Shown here piece after piece: positions 13,590-26,001 of a DNA stretch of 64,000 nt. Under the pieces are notes generated by a model. That model searched no databases and was not told the DNA's origin. It saw only the letters and a list, made by a program, of their open reading frames with translations. Source of the DNA: Fasciolopsis buskii (lineage: Eukaryota; Platyhelminthes; Trematoda; Plagiorchiida; Fasciolidae); assembly GCA_008360955.1 (NCBI GenBank), contig LUCM01006436.1, positions 311,167 to 375,166 of the forward strand, written 5' to 3'. A program made the translations under genes and the position numbers. Numbering within the stretch: the stretch's first letter is position 1; the number at the start of each line of letters is the position of its first letter.

Positions 13590-14141
13590 TTATCCGTTAC
13601 GTGAAACGTTTGTACGAATGCTAGTCAACAATGTTTGCGGAGTGGTATTTATTTGCGACTGCCTCCTAAAATAAATCGGTTTGGACTGTGCCTGGAAAAC
13701 AGTTGGCCGATAAACATACTCCGGGCTTTTAAATGGGTTAGGAACGGCAGCATAAACAGTTGCGCTTGAATATTTCTGAATCGGATTAGTGTGCCTAAGG
13801 ACACCAATGTTATTTGCATAAATGAAAGAATAAAGAAGCGTTTCATGATCTTCCAAACAGAAGTATGCTCATTTTCCGTTCTTTGAAATCACCACTACTT
13901 TGTGAACATCTGTCTCTGCTTTCAATCGCCGTATTTTCGCTTTGCTTGCTATCACTCTCATGAATAAAACCGAATCCAGAAAAGCAGCTGCTCCGGGCCA
14001 ACGGATGAAGAATGTGAAAAGTGACCGCTGAAATGCGAATTCAAAACCGTGACGTTCACATTGAAATGTCTTAGCCGTAACTGCTTGATTACCATAAAAC
14101 TTTGAATGCGAGATCAGGAGGAAACGAGAAACTAATTCCAA
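13590..14141 (-). pseudogene. 184-codon frame split by one TGA, function unknown
   Basis: Two minus-strand frames of 90 codons (14,141-13,869) and 88 codons (13,856-13,590) lie in the same phase. Only the TGA at 13,869-13,871 and four sense codons separate them. The upstream half carries a hydrophobic stretch and a basic tail (Lys-Ala-Lys-Ile-Arg-Arg). The downstream half is rich in Tyr, Pro, Gln and Ser and reads like ordinary protein. A TAA precedes the first half in frame and a TAA ends the second. No family is recognised. Options are chance, a pseudogene with one nonsense change, two unrelated exons, or recoding of TGA; I see nothing that favours recoding. Confidence 0.2.
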
Positions 14142-16907
14142 CTCTTACTGAGTGTAAATGGTATAAGATCATCCCTTTGATGAGCGGAAAAATAGACGAA
14201 TGTTCGGCCGATCTTTTGCTAATTATGAGTAGTTCACAATCCGTTAACCCTTCACATGTAGCTGTTTGTGCGTGTTCCGTTTTAGTCTCTTAAATGTCAG
14301 TTTACAATGGCCATTCGATTAAGGTTTTGAGAATGACGAATTGAAAGTGCGCAACGGAAGCACACGCCAAGCCAACATACATGGAACCAATAAGAATTAA
14401 TTGAATTTGACGATTTAGTAACAAGGCCCAATTACTTTTCACGACAAGGATGTATCATATAGGTAGAAATCATGTAAGTAATGAATTGTGAAAAATGATA
14501 AATATTTTCAGCTCATGTGTCCGGAAATACTGTAAGATGGCTTTGCATTTGTGAAAACACCTCAAGGATTGTTGCTCTAAACTACGGACCGGTAGAATGA
14601 AAATGACTGAGCAAGATTTAGCAATGCAGACCCGACGGTGTCAGAATCGTAATAGGTTTAGTCAAATGTATCAGTGTAGCAACCAAGTAAATGATGGAGT
14701 TTTTTCAGGTGACCAGAACAAACCACAGTCATAGACATTTAACTGATCAATAGTCAAATGCAAACATTGCCATTATCAACGACCTTTGAAAGCTGCATGG
14801 ATTGCTACTTCACTACAAAGCTCTGTTGCTGTAGAAGTGCCCAACATGTGAGAAATATAATTTCCAATCAAACGACTAATGATTACTACCACGTAAGTAG
14901 TTTCTTCCTTTCAATCTTATGGTAAAATTATTAGTTGACTTGATGAGGACTTAGTTATTCCATATAAAATGGTTAATTAAAATAATTTCACAGATTTGGT
15001 CATACTTCATCATTTACCGATGTTAACTGGTGAACTGTCATCGGAAACTGTCACCGTCGAACTAATACTGAATTGTTTTGAGTAGTCTGTTTCAATTGTA
15101 AGTGCTTTAGGTTTACATATTTCCGTGTTCACTGCATATGTGCTTACAGCACCAGGTAAAGTTATATCGGAGTCACACCATGTGATTTTGTCAGTGAACA
15201 AGTCTTACTATATATATACCCAACAAAACTAATAAAATTGCGAGTGGATTTTATTGTTTTGATTTCGTTGAATTGACTCTGTTTGTATGCAGTAAATAAT
15301 TCAGAAATCAGTGGTCGGCCTCTAACTAGAAGCTCCTTTGAAGCCATAGGAGCATGAATGGATGATGAGCACATTCACGAATCACACAAAATTTCTTCCA
15401 AGTTTTTCATTGGTCAGGCTAGGCTGACTTTCAGAAAGAGGACGCATGTCCCAAAAGTACAGGTTTTGGTTGTAAGCAGTATGTTTTCGAGGAAATTTTG
15501 TTCACTTATCCGTATCCTACATATATTGCTGATAACGAAAGTGGTTTTCAGCCACCTGAAATTGTATTGCATTCGTTGACCGACAGACTTTACTTCTGAT
15601 AGATGCAAAATACAATCGCTATATAAATAAGGTCACTGGGCTTGAGTGCGGCACGCAAGGGAATCAGTACGTGTGACAATGCGTCTGAGTAAATTCGACT
15701 TCTATAACTTAATCCGTTGCGGAGACAATGTATGTCTGCCAAATGCTATCAGGTCAATTAACGGGCGTGGATACAAAAGATTTCGTGTGCGGTTTAAGAA
15801 ATGAAATTCATACTCATGAATGCTCCAACAATCGCTTTCGTCGTAGTGTAATCACCATGTAAGGCATCTTCAAAACAACAGTCGTGACAGATTTCGGGCG
15901 ATCTGGTGAAAAAGTTGACCAATAGCGCTTGGACTCGGAACAGTGAAATCTCGATCGAAATACTACAGTGTTGATAGTTTGAGACAAGCCGATCAAAGCT
16001 GTTTCAAAATGCAATGACATCTCTTCTGGCTTCCGCTCGTCAACCGAGAATAGTTTCTCTCGCCATGCCCGCTAGCTTCAGACAGAAAAGCCAAATTCAA
16101 CAAAAGCAAACTTTCATCTGTTAGACAAAAACAAATCAGTTATGCTGGCTTTCTTTGGTCATTTTTCATTGATCGATCAGTTCCCTGGCTAATTCCGCCC
16201 ATCGTAGGACTTCGGTTCACTTTATCGATCGACGCAGTCGGTGCGACCTTGCCTCGCTTGTACTGACCTTTGACCGAGTTACTAAATATCACTACAACAA
16301 AGTGAAAAGCTGCAAATGCCTCTTATGATTACTTTGGTACTTATTTGGAAAGTACCAAAAATTCGAATTTAGACACCAAATTAAGAGGCATGCGAAAGTT
16401 ATGTTTAAAAAGAGGAGGTTAATTTGGTGATTTACGATGACGTATGGGCGTTAAAAGCGATTGAAACGCCTGTTTTTATCTGTTCAACTGAGCTTGCTAA
16501 AATGTTTCAATGCTTCATGCGCATCGGGCACCAACTAGGACTGTAAGCAGGTGTGAACAAACGTGAGTGGCACAGCTTGATCTCAAAGCCGGCTAAGCAT
16601 TAACACTACACTTTCGTACGTCAGAGCGAATACTCGTTTGTCAAAGCATCCCCTGCGCATTCTGAATGGTGCTTATTGGAACGAATCGATGATATAACAG
16701 AGGAAAGACAATGCGGAGAGACTTAAAATCTGGATTGGAACCGTATGCATGGTCAAACAGACCACAGTTGACAGAGGCAGCATCTGTTCTCCCTATGGTG
16801 CTAAATCTCACAATAACCATTTAGCCTGAGACAGAAGGGGATGCTTCTATGTCATTTTACTTACTGTGACAAGCCTTGTGTTGCATGTTGCATGATTCCA
16901 CCATTTT
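14142..16907. other. Non-coding stretch, nothing recognised
   Basis: Only frames up to about 73 codons occur and none has a recognisable product. No tRNA-like or retroelement motif was noticed. Confidence 0.5.
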
Positions 16908-16945
16908 CACATGCACACATGCGCACATGCATGCACACATGCACA
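16908..16945. repeat. Short imperfect (CACATG)n microsatellite
   Basis: About 38 bases consist of alternating CACATG, CACACATG and CGCACATG units, purine-pyrimidine alternating throughout. Such tracts can adopt left-handed DNA, but here it is simply a short degenerate microsatellite. Confidence 0.75.
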
Positions 16946-19217
16946 AACCGAAATATCAACGGAAGCTGGTTCCCGTCCTGATCTTGTTTGTGAAAATCAA
17001 CTGACGTAAAAGTTTGCACTACCATTTATAGTTGGCGGTTGTGGGGATGCTGAAATTTGAATGTGGCAGTACTTCACGAATGACACTTTGAAAATAACGC
17101 ATGGAAAGAGTCACATTTTGTGACAATTACACACGCGCCTGGGGTCGATTGCACCGTTTAACGATAGTTTAAGCCATCAGTTAGGAATAGCACTGACAAT
17201 CATTAAGAGAATATCCAAATGACCGAGGTAGTGGTTAAATGTTAACTCAAGCAAAGACTTTAAAAACGCCTAGTGTAATGTTAGGAACTAGACTGAAGAA
17301 AACAAACTGATTTTCGGTGGTTCATTAGACTTGGACCATAAACAATAACTGGAGTGGTATCTCACCAACCGAAAACACAATAATCTGTTTGCTTCAACCA
17401 ATAGCTGTCGAAAATCACTAACATGCAATTTAAATCTTTGTAAAGATCTATAATCTTACAAAATTTGAGCTTATTCGCCATATTTTATTTACAATTATGC
17501 AAAAAAGAACGTTCCCGCAAACTTTTGAGGCCCTAGCAAATTATAAACTTTGATGGATGTTGCTTGCCGGCTGCGTCGCATTTTCACGAAAGACACGAAA
17601 CCGAGTGCAATTTAGCATAAAAAATAAAGATTGCACGAATACAGCCCGTCATTAATTTATTTTTCTGTTCGTTCGGCCTCTACAAAGTGAAGTGGTGTCC
17701 ACATCGCACGACAGCCAATCTCACACGTAGACACAAGCCACATTATTCATATTCCCCAACAGACTTTATCGCTACTTGACAATGTTCCTGTCGGGTAAAG
17801 CGTCAAAATATTCCCTACCTGATAAACGTAAGACTAATTAGGACTTCTGAAGACCGTTCTTATATTTCACTGAAGTCTTCCAGTTTCCGGGACAAAATCA
17901 CGATTGTATTAAAAATAATAAAATAACTGACGTAGTTTGTTTAGGCCATACAAGAATATGAACATTGTCTGTTTTGCGCAGGTAAATGTACTCGTCATCA
18001 AGAGCCTGCACAATACGTCCAGATAATCAGGAAATCAACTGATTACACTTGCAAGTTCTATAATCCACGAAATTAGGGCTATTCATAACAAATCGAACTG
18101 AAATCCAATAAGTAAGAAGTCTAGAGTAATCCTACGGGGCTGTAAGCTACCATCTCGAAAAACGTTCATATATCCCTATTCAGTTGGGACCGTTTGAATT
18201 TCAGATCAATTTTCCACGGCTAAAATCAAATGCACTCCCACCTGTTTTCACTGTCCCCGGACAAATGTTCATCAAAAAGGATCCGTTGGTTTTGCTATCG
18301 TCGGTATCTGGTATCGATTGGCCATTTCATTCATGGAAGTGTCCACAGTTTGGACCTGAAAAATTTCGTTTTACGAGCCACTGGTTCTAATTCACATTGA
18401 TAAATAATTCGACTATCAAAAGTAATGCTGGATCAATGCAGCGTTACACTTGAGGTACGTCCGTCCAGAATCCATCCGACTAACTTAGGTTCACATTGTC
18501 CGTCTAGGGGTTTGCGACTCCCACGATTGTCTCGATCGGTTGTCGCGAATCTTGTTTACCGCACACGGAAAATGGGTCGGTCCAGTTGATCGGTAAACAA
18601 CTTGACAGTTTCAGTGTCGGTTGGTAGGGGGAATGGAAAACGGTGATTGAATACGAGCAGAGCAAAGCCCCACTATTTGCTAGTCAACAATCTTAGCGAT
18701 CAAGATCGAGTGAAAGCCAACAAACGAAGCCACGAATAGGAGAAAATTTTCCAAGCCATGCCGACTAAGCAAATTCGGTCCCCTGTGTTCTGGAGTGCTG
18801 GAATGGCGCTAAGAGATCAAAAGGATTTACCGGATTTAATTGGTTCACGTGCAAAACCATTAAGAATATTTGTTGTGTGGTCCAATCACTTATAGTAATT
18901 TCTAGAATACCTTTTTATTTCTCACGTTTTATAATGATAAGCAAAGGCATACCGTGCGTTGTCAACAACTCGGACTGCTAAAATCCAGCAGATCACCAGA
19001 AATATGGGCAAAGTTTTTGTTTGAGGTTATGAATTGCTTATAGGAATCGCACATAACTCGAGGAGAAATGAACTTATTTGGAACACCCTGAACGCTAACC
19101 ATTTCGGGACAGCTATCAATGGGGACTCAAGCAAGAATGATACATAATTTGGCGTCACTGTGTCAATGTCATTTGCACAGTTACAAAATTCCTGTCAGAA
19201 AACCAACTAACAAAACA
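16946..19217. other. Non-coding stretch, nothing recognised
   Basis: The only frame above 60 codons is 18,184-18,390 on the plus strand (68 codons, no recognisable domain). No repeats were noticed. Confidence 0.5.
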
Positions 19218-19330
19218 AGCGCAGTTTGTACGCTCCATTGATTGCTGGTGTTGATGGACATCCGGTTCGAACCCAGTTTCGAACACAGTGTACATGCATT
19301 GCTGAGGAGCTCAGGAAAGATTGGTAAACT
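19218..19330 (+). mobile_element. SINE-like family 2, diverged copy
   Basis: A box B-like GGTTCGAACCC at about 19,264-19,274 is followed by a body that aligns with the 23.6-24.1 kb copies: cagttTCG, then the tgtACATGCAttgctgagg block, then an aggaaaGAt block. The upstream half of the tRNA-like region is weak, so the 5' limit is approximate. The 3' part is lost or too diverged to follow. The family assignment rests on this alignment by eye. Confidence 0.5.
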
Positions 19331-22300
19331 AAAAGCCTATTGTTCTGATTCCTCAACTGATGTGTGGACCCAAAATGTAGTGGTTTTCATCTAAATCAAA
19401 GTTGCGTTCTTAGCCTGCCACACGTACTTTTTGGGAATTAAATCTATTCACTCGGGTAGATGAAGAACCAGTACAATTCAATTCGAACAAGCAACAATTA
19501 GCAAAGCATACTTGACTTAGTTTCCTACGGGCCGTGTATTCAGAAGAATGTCAAACGCATAAAAGCAATTGCTTGAAAGCATTAAATCCTAGGGAAATTA
19601 GCAATCTACGTTTGCTCACTAGAGTCATTTAACAGTGTTCTGCGGATCAACCTCCGACAAGTCATTCAAGTGCATATATGCATTCCTTCCCATGGATTCA
19701 TGAAGACAAAACACTAAGTAGTCTTTCTTTGCCTGTGGTCAAAAAATCGGGATTGTAGACCTACAGGAAATCAGAAGGCGCCCGGACGAAATAGCGGCAC
19801 TTTGGTGTATCTATTTGTGAACAGAACATGATATCCGCAAGCGTACGTCTTTCTTAAGCGGAAGACATACCTAGATTATAAAATGTTCCTTCAATAGTTA
19901 GGGGGAAAATTTGAGGCGAAGTGGTGGGAGAAACAGGAGAGGCATTTTTTTCGGTTTATGAAAATATACTATGCCTGAAACTAAAACCGAATGAATTCCT
20001 TATTTGAAAATGTAATTTCCGAACATTGGTGATCTACTGGAGGTGTCGATTAGTTACCTCATCTTTGTCTGGCTAAGAATTTCGAAACACAGCGAACGGT
20101 CAAATAGACCTATCGAATTTGTGGATAAAGTAAAAGGCTCACGAATATAAGTTGACAGCAAACAAGGATCGAAGATGCAAATATGTTTCTTAACTGTCAA
20201 TAATATCAGCTTACGAAAAATTGCTAAATCCCAAGCAGCTTGACAGAATGGTCGAGACCATTTTCTATTCCAGATTTTGTTTGACAGACGACGACCAGAA
20301 TGAAAGCCCGTGGACAATTTTGATCAATCGTTGGTGTGTGAAAAACAAATCAGGTCAGAGACCATGTCTCAGAGACACTTTTGGTTTGTTTACGGGCTAA
20401 CTAAACGCATATTTCGTGCTGATACCTGACCAAAAGTTTTCAGATGAATGTAACAGACAACAGAAAAACAGGCAAGACTTTTCCCTTTAGTTGATTAATT
20501 CACGATTTCGGGTCGGCAAACACTCGAAACGAAAGTTTAATGACAAAAAATGGAAATTACATTTCACTATGCCCCATCTGAATTTAACGGTCATCGGCAT
20601 GAAACGATTGACACTCTATTATTTGTAATTGTGTTACAGATGAAGTTATCGCATGCTATGTCAAGGTTTTCATCTCATTAAAAAGAACTCACAAAATGCA
20701 AACGAATAAAACAGCTTCACAATTGGTACGAAAAGTTTCTGGACCAGAAATCACAAAGTCAATTCATGAATAGAGGGCTTTTACAAATTTTTGCTAGCCA
20801 GGTCAGACCGCCCATACAAGCTCACCATACTATGCAACTATATCTGTTCTCCCGTACAAATTCCAGAAGATTCCAAATACACTAAACTAGGGGCTATTCA
20901 TCCGATTTTTCTCCTAGCGAAATTGATTATCTTCCCTAAAACAAGCCAACTTTTTTGTTTGTGAAATAATCTATATTTGTTTCTGGACCCCCATGTAGAA
21001 AAATGTGCCCAGAAATTCAGTATAGACGTGGGCGAGCTTATTGTTCCGTCTCATTTGTTTTCGATGGTCGAAGCTGACAAGAGATACCTACCTGCTCATT
21101 ATATGACATATGAAAAATAGCTATAAAACCTGTCTTAGTAACCACTTTTGGAATCCGACGGTCATTTGTCGAAAATCCTTGCCACTGTTTGAGGGCGTCC
21201 TCAGCGTTGCACGAAGAGAGTTAGTAAATAATTCCAAGAGCTCACCACAAGACCAGTTAGCGGTGTGAAGTTCGCAACGGCTTCTGAGGTTCAATGACGT
21301 TTCAGTAGGCCATTTCTAAAATGGAGCTCCTTGATAAATCGCTGCTGTCGGCCTACAAAAGCTTCGATGTGGATTCATATCTCTAAAGTCTGAATAGATA
21401 GACTTTCACGTATCTAAAATACCAGTAATGAATACAGTTAACTTAAAGCAAACAGCATATAATGGTGATATAAATTTTATATTCATACTGTTATCACATC
21501 CAGCTTCTTCCTAAGGCCAAGCGTGTCTACACGACTGCTTCTTGCTCCTTCAGGCGGTCTAACCCAATCAAAATGCCATCATGCAGTTTTCTAAAAGAAA
21601 ACGTGCTCCTCTTCCAAGGCCCAATTTACGTTTGATACGCTTTACTCTTCAGTAGCTGAACAATAATTTAGATCCTTAATTTCGTTTCATCCTCGTGCAC
21701 CCTCAGGTAAAAGCTTTTTACTGTCAGGGTTCTAGTGTTCTCTGGATATTGCAATCAATATTGAAGGAAGCAAAAGGAATGCATACAGAATAGCGGACAT
21801 TCAGAAGGTCGGTTATCATAGGTTGTCGGTAAGCACCAAATAAAAGAAAGAATCTTCATACGCCACCTAACGCGTGTCCAGCTGCAACAGGAGATGTCTT
21901 TGACACGGAGCTAAGAGTTTAAGCTAGGAAGAAAGTAAAACCGCTGGACTATGCTGTTTGGTATGCCGAAAGTATTAGGCGGACATTTTTGAATCTGTCT
22001 GATAACCGTCCACTAGCTATTGATCTAGGAAGATATTTTCACAAAACCGCTGTCCCGAGAAAAAAATGTCCAAGCTTCTGCGCCTGATTGAAAGATGTTG
22101 ATAAGAGTTTTGAAACACGGCCGTCGCTACTTGTAAAACAAGGAGCCGTTCCGCTGACAGATATGTTTGTTTCTGCTCGCCTTATACTTTTGAGCAATTA
22201 GTCATCTCTCCATTCCTGGATAGCTATCATATTTTTCCCGATTTTAAAGGTAAACAATCAGTTATTACAGCCAAATCACTGGAATTTCATTTGAATTGTT

Positions 22301-23572
22301 AGGAGCGTGAGTGAATGAGAATCCCATGGTGATTCGTTGGTTGATTTTAGTCCACCAGGCAAGGTTAACCTTCCGGGAAAATTTTTTCATTCGTCCTTAT
22401 GAAAAATACTGCTGAGAAAAAAATTCAATCACGTTTTCATTCAATCATTGTAACATTTTGTGTTCTTGTGCTAACCGAACATGCCAGCTTTAAATCACCA
22501 GCTTCCAATACTTCCCTTGGTCCTGACGACTGTAGTAAATTCGCCCACAAATCATATAGGATCATTTCAGATACTTTCATCTTTCTGGTTTATTAAATTG
22601 TAAAACTCTTTGGCACACAGACAATGAGATGTCATTTTGGATTTCTCATCTATCTTTCTCTCACTGTTATGGTCACGATAATTACAAAAATTAGATTTTG
22701 TTTGTTCCGAGTCTCCTGCGGGGTGAGTGTGTGACAATTGCGTCAACAGTTTGGAAATACTTCTGAAACTCTCGAAGAATATGTCGTTCTTCCTCAGTTG
22801 TTATGGGCATGCAACAAAAGTCTATTAAATATTATCTTGACCAGTTACTGTATTACGTTGATGGTTTTGTTCTCTCTGTCAAACCGTATCTGGAAGTAAG
22901 CATTTGTGCAAACTTACCCATAAACTTCCTTTAGATTTAAAGATTTCCAACTCGACTTTATTGGAACGTTAATCATTCGCGATTAGTTTGTTGACTCTCT
23001 ATCTAATCCCGGTTGGTCTGCATATTTCTGGTCTCGTTTATCAAAGCGGCATCATTTCGCTGTGTGAGGTTTCATCAAATATTTAAGTTGACATTGATAA
23101 AAAACAAGCCGATCACGTGGCAGCCCTAAATTTATTGAAGCTTTGGCAAGCTATTTTTACATAAAGAAGCTAGAACAACAGAAATAAACGAGACATTATG
23201 CTTACAAATTTGTTCAAATTGTCCTTCTTTGTTCTTCCTCCATCGGTTTCGCTGATTGGGTAAAGGAAAAGTTTAGAATCTATCGCCAAATTATCGCCAC
23301 TACTGTAGTTGCAAATTTTATCATCAAAATTGCATGTTTCCAGTCTAACTAGAAGGGAGAAATTTGTACCTCATGTTCTTCTGAACACTCCTTATAGCTT
23401 ATACAAGTATATTTCAAAATGTCGTTCTCATGCATTCATAAAATCAAACATCCATTTCACACACGCGCTCCTCGTAAAGATATCCACCGGAAAAGGGTTG
23501 CACAACTTTTTATGCTTCTAAATAAATGAATTTCTTGAAACATTTTACTATTAGGAGATTGAATGTTTTCGT
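19331..23572. other. Non-coding stretch, nothing recognised
   Basis: There are no frames over about 87 codons and none is recognisable (20,054-20,317 minus is the longest). No repeat was noticed apart from ordinary AT-rich runs. Confidence 0.5.
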
Positions 23573-23763
23573 GAAATAATTCACCATGTGATATCATCGC
23601 TCAACTCACCATAAAGAAACCATGGAAGCACTGTACAGCTGTTTCATTCTTGTTAGGAATCATGAGCAGTGCATGTGGACCGCGCCCGAACTGGGACGCG
23701 AACCCGAACAAGGACGAACGATTCTGAGTCAAACGCCTTAGCCATTACGCTACCGGGCAGGCT
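23573..23763 (-). mobile_element. SINE-like family 2, minus copy (left arm of inverted pair)
   Basis: Read on the minus strand, a tRNA-like head begins near 23,763. A box A-like GTAGCGTAATGG with GGCTAAGG is followed about 40 bases later by a box B-like GGTTCGCGTCC. A body of about 110 bases then runs to 23,573. The stretch 23,573-23,703 matches the reverse complement of 23,945-24,075 at 123 of 131 positions without a gap. The layout (internal Pol III-type promoter, short body, no coding capacity) is that of a tRNA-derived SINE. No clear A-rich tail is seen beyond the body. Confidence 0.65.
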
Positions 23764-23880
23764 CCCCACGGTTTGTTCAACTTCACCACATGATGTTGCA
23801 CCTATCCGTCACTGATTGGCACGGTTACTGTCCGTTAGCTCACACCGATCGACCCCTACTGATAGATGACTTCTCTGCAG

Positions 23881-24075
23881 GTAGCCTAAGTACGACGAAG
23901 GCTTTGGATATGACATACAGAGCTTGATTACTTGATACATTTTAGTTCGCATCCCAGTTCGGGCGCGGTGGATATGCACTGCTGATGATTCCTAACAAGG
24001 ATGAAACGGCTGTACAGTGCTTCCATGGTTTCTTTATGGTGAGTTGAGCGATGATATCACATGGTGAATCATTTC
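23881..24075 (+). mobile_element. SINE-like family 2, plus copy (right arm of inverted pair)
   Basis: The body 23,945-24,075 is 94% identical to the left arm in reverse complement. The tRNA-like head is more diverged. GTAGCCTAAG near 23,881 could match box A and TTCGCATCCC near 23,946 box B, but their spacing is about 14 bases longer than in the left copy. Head-region divergence beside near-identity in the body suggests that the body is under gene conversion, or that the head was replaced. Confidence 0.6.
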
Positions 24076-24330
24076 AAATGAATGTTTTGTTACTAAGATA
24101 ATACAACGCCGGTATTCTCAATTAAACTTTTCCGATATTAGCGGAAACATTTTGTTAGATCGATGGATTTTTCCCCCTGGGAAACCATTAATCAAAACTA
24201 TAGTAACGAGCACAGCAACGTGCTGATCGATAAGCCACGCTTAACCATCTCCCCCTCCCCAGTTTACTTGACGTTACCTTCTCTGACGAATGCTTACACT
24301 TGTTCTCACTTCGAAAATTTCCCCGATTTG

Positions 24331-24510
24331 ACTGGCGGTGACCAAGCGGGTAAGGTCGTGGCGTTTGGACGCGAAAGTTGCGAGTTCGAATCTTCCCACC
24401 ACCAGTCAACTTTCCCATTTGGCAGCCGTTGTTTGCCACGGCCCCCTTTCTGAAAAATGATGTAGATTCCTATTTCATTAATAAAGAATGTAAACATATA
24501 TAGGAAAAAG
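24331..24510 (+). mobile_element. SINE-like family 1, copy A
   Basis: A tRNA-like head of about 75 bases carries box A (TGACCAAGCGG, 24,339-24,349) and box B (GTTCGAATC, 24,384-24,392). A conserved body follows, with the cccaccaccagtcaac block and then a cattTGGCAGCCgttg block. It ends in attaataaag and an A-rich tail. The same order occurs at 48.6, 51.2, 61.5 and 62.7 kb, so this is a dispersed family within the window. The head resembles an elongator tRNA but has lost tRNA folding, so it is not a functional tRNA gene. Short frames across it (24,163-24,453 plus; 24,188-24,692 minus) are incidental. Confidence 0.75.
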
Positions 24511-26001
24511 TGTGTGCAACATTCTAGGATGGGTGGGAATTTCGAGGGTTTTCTAGCCTGAGTAGACGGATTCCAGTTTTCACAGTCACCTTTGGGTGAT
24601 GACGAACAAAATTGTGGAAGCAAGATGGCAGCCTGGTTCAACTCAAGAAGTGACTGGTATAACGTTGGGCATAAGTAGTCTAAACTCAGCAATGTTTGTC
24701 CAGTGCTCTCCAGGATCTTGGCGTCCAGGAAACATCGCTAGCATAAATGTGTTTGACGCCACCTCATTTATGTTCCACTCCCAGTTTCGGAAAGGGTCAT
24801 AAATGGTGAGTGATAATTCTAGTCGTAGTTAGGTACGCCTACTTCCCTCGTTCGGATCACCGGAAATCAATATTTCCCAGTTCAGAGATGATATCTGTAT
24901 GTTAGACAAAGTAATTGCCAATAGGTTCGATTTGTTTTTATTCACATTGAAAGCCCGTGTTTTTAAAAATGATCGCCGATTTTTGCCATAAAGCAAAACA
25001 TTTTTGCTTGCACGTCTCTTTGTCCGGGTGTTGGTTTTTTCTGTACACTGTAACCCTTCCAGGCTCCGCATTTTTTCGCTGGAACCATAGATCAACTTCA
25101 CGTTTTATCGTCCCACCGGAACGCTGTTCGCCTTCGTCGGCACGATTAGCCTGCTGACATCGGAAATGCTGAAAAATGGAGGGCCTCCAAAGTCCGCCTA
25201 AAGTTTAGCAGCCATGGAAGTTTGCTCTGGATAATGGCATAGATAAACAGTTTAAGAATATACATCAAAGAGATTCTGCAAACCGGGAGCCTCTCGGTAC
25301 TTTGGAGTGGTATAAAAGTTCGATGTCGTGTGAAGATGAAACTCGGTCATCTCAACCCCGTGTTTATAAGTCAAGCTACTAACTAGGCTCTCCCCCGGCA
25401 AATTAAAATGTTTCTCCAACACCGCCCCGGACACTGTTCACATCTGCCTGGTCTCAGCTTCACTGAAAAGGCTTTTATCACCTGTTATTCGCCCATCCCA
25501 ACATACCATGTGGCCGTTTTTGTTTCGTCAGTCAACGCGAAAAAATTAACCCTTGATGCAGCAGCAGGCCAAATTAACTGTACTATTAAATCAGCATATC
25601 ACCTGCTTACTGATCTTTTTTCACTGATGTTTTTCAGACTCCAACTCATTAACCTGATTAGGCTATCTTTAGAATGGTACAATTGGCTGTTATTTCACGC
25701 CTATTTTCCGAGCTATTGAAATGCTTTCGAGATTGGGTCCAGCCAACTAAAGCAGAAAACGAAGTTATCGGAAGGCTTGTTAACAATTTAGGCTGCCTTA
25801 TTCATCCCCTCATCTATTCGCGACCAGCAGTAACGACCGCTAGAATCTTCTCCTTCCAAAATTTGGAAATGTGCTGTTGTAGTTACCCTTTACGAAACTA
25901 TCTCCGATTAGTCAGATATCAGGAAATTCCATTGATATACTATTCCAAATATAATGGTTCTCTTCGTGCTTGATTTTACAAGTGAACTAATTTAACTGAT
26001 T
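24511..26001. other. Non-coding stretch, weak open frames only
   Basis: Frames of 103 codons (25,408-25,719 plus) and 99 codons (25,674-25,973 plus) overlap in different phases and show no domain. Sequence 24,590-24,800 is less AT-rich than its surroundings and may be an unrecognised repeat next to the SINE-like copy. Confidence 0.4.

Larger units (their letters stand above)
23573..24075. repeat. Inverted repeat: 131-bp arms, 241-bp spacer
   Basis: The arms 23,573-23,703 and 23,945-24,075 are reverse complements with eight mismatches in 131 bases. The arms are two head-to-head SINE-like copies whose tRNA-like heads point inward. A transcript across both would fold into a long near-perfect duplex. 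Confidence 0.9.

Noticed and set aside
24384..24392. Possible genuine tRNA gene
   Set aside because: Box A and box B are present, but the arms do not form a cloverleaf and the same head occurs in five copies with a common body and tail, so it is a SINE-like promoter.
24163..24692. Frames of 83-128 codons on both strands near 24.2-24.7 kb
   Set aside because: They cross the SINE-like copy and its flank; peptides with Trp-Trp-Glu-Asp-Ser-Asn are translations of the box B region and recur at 48.7 kb.
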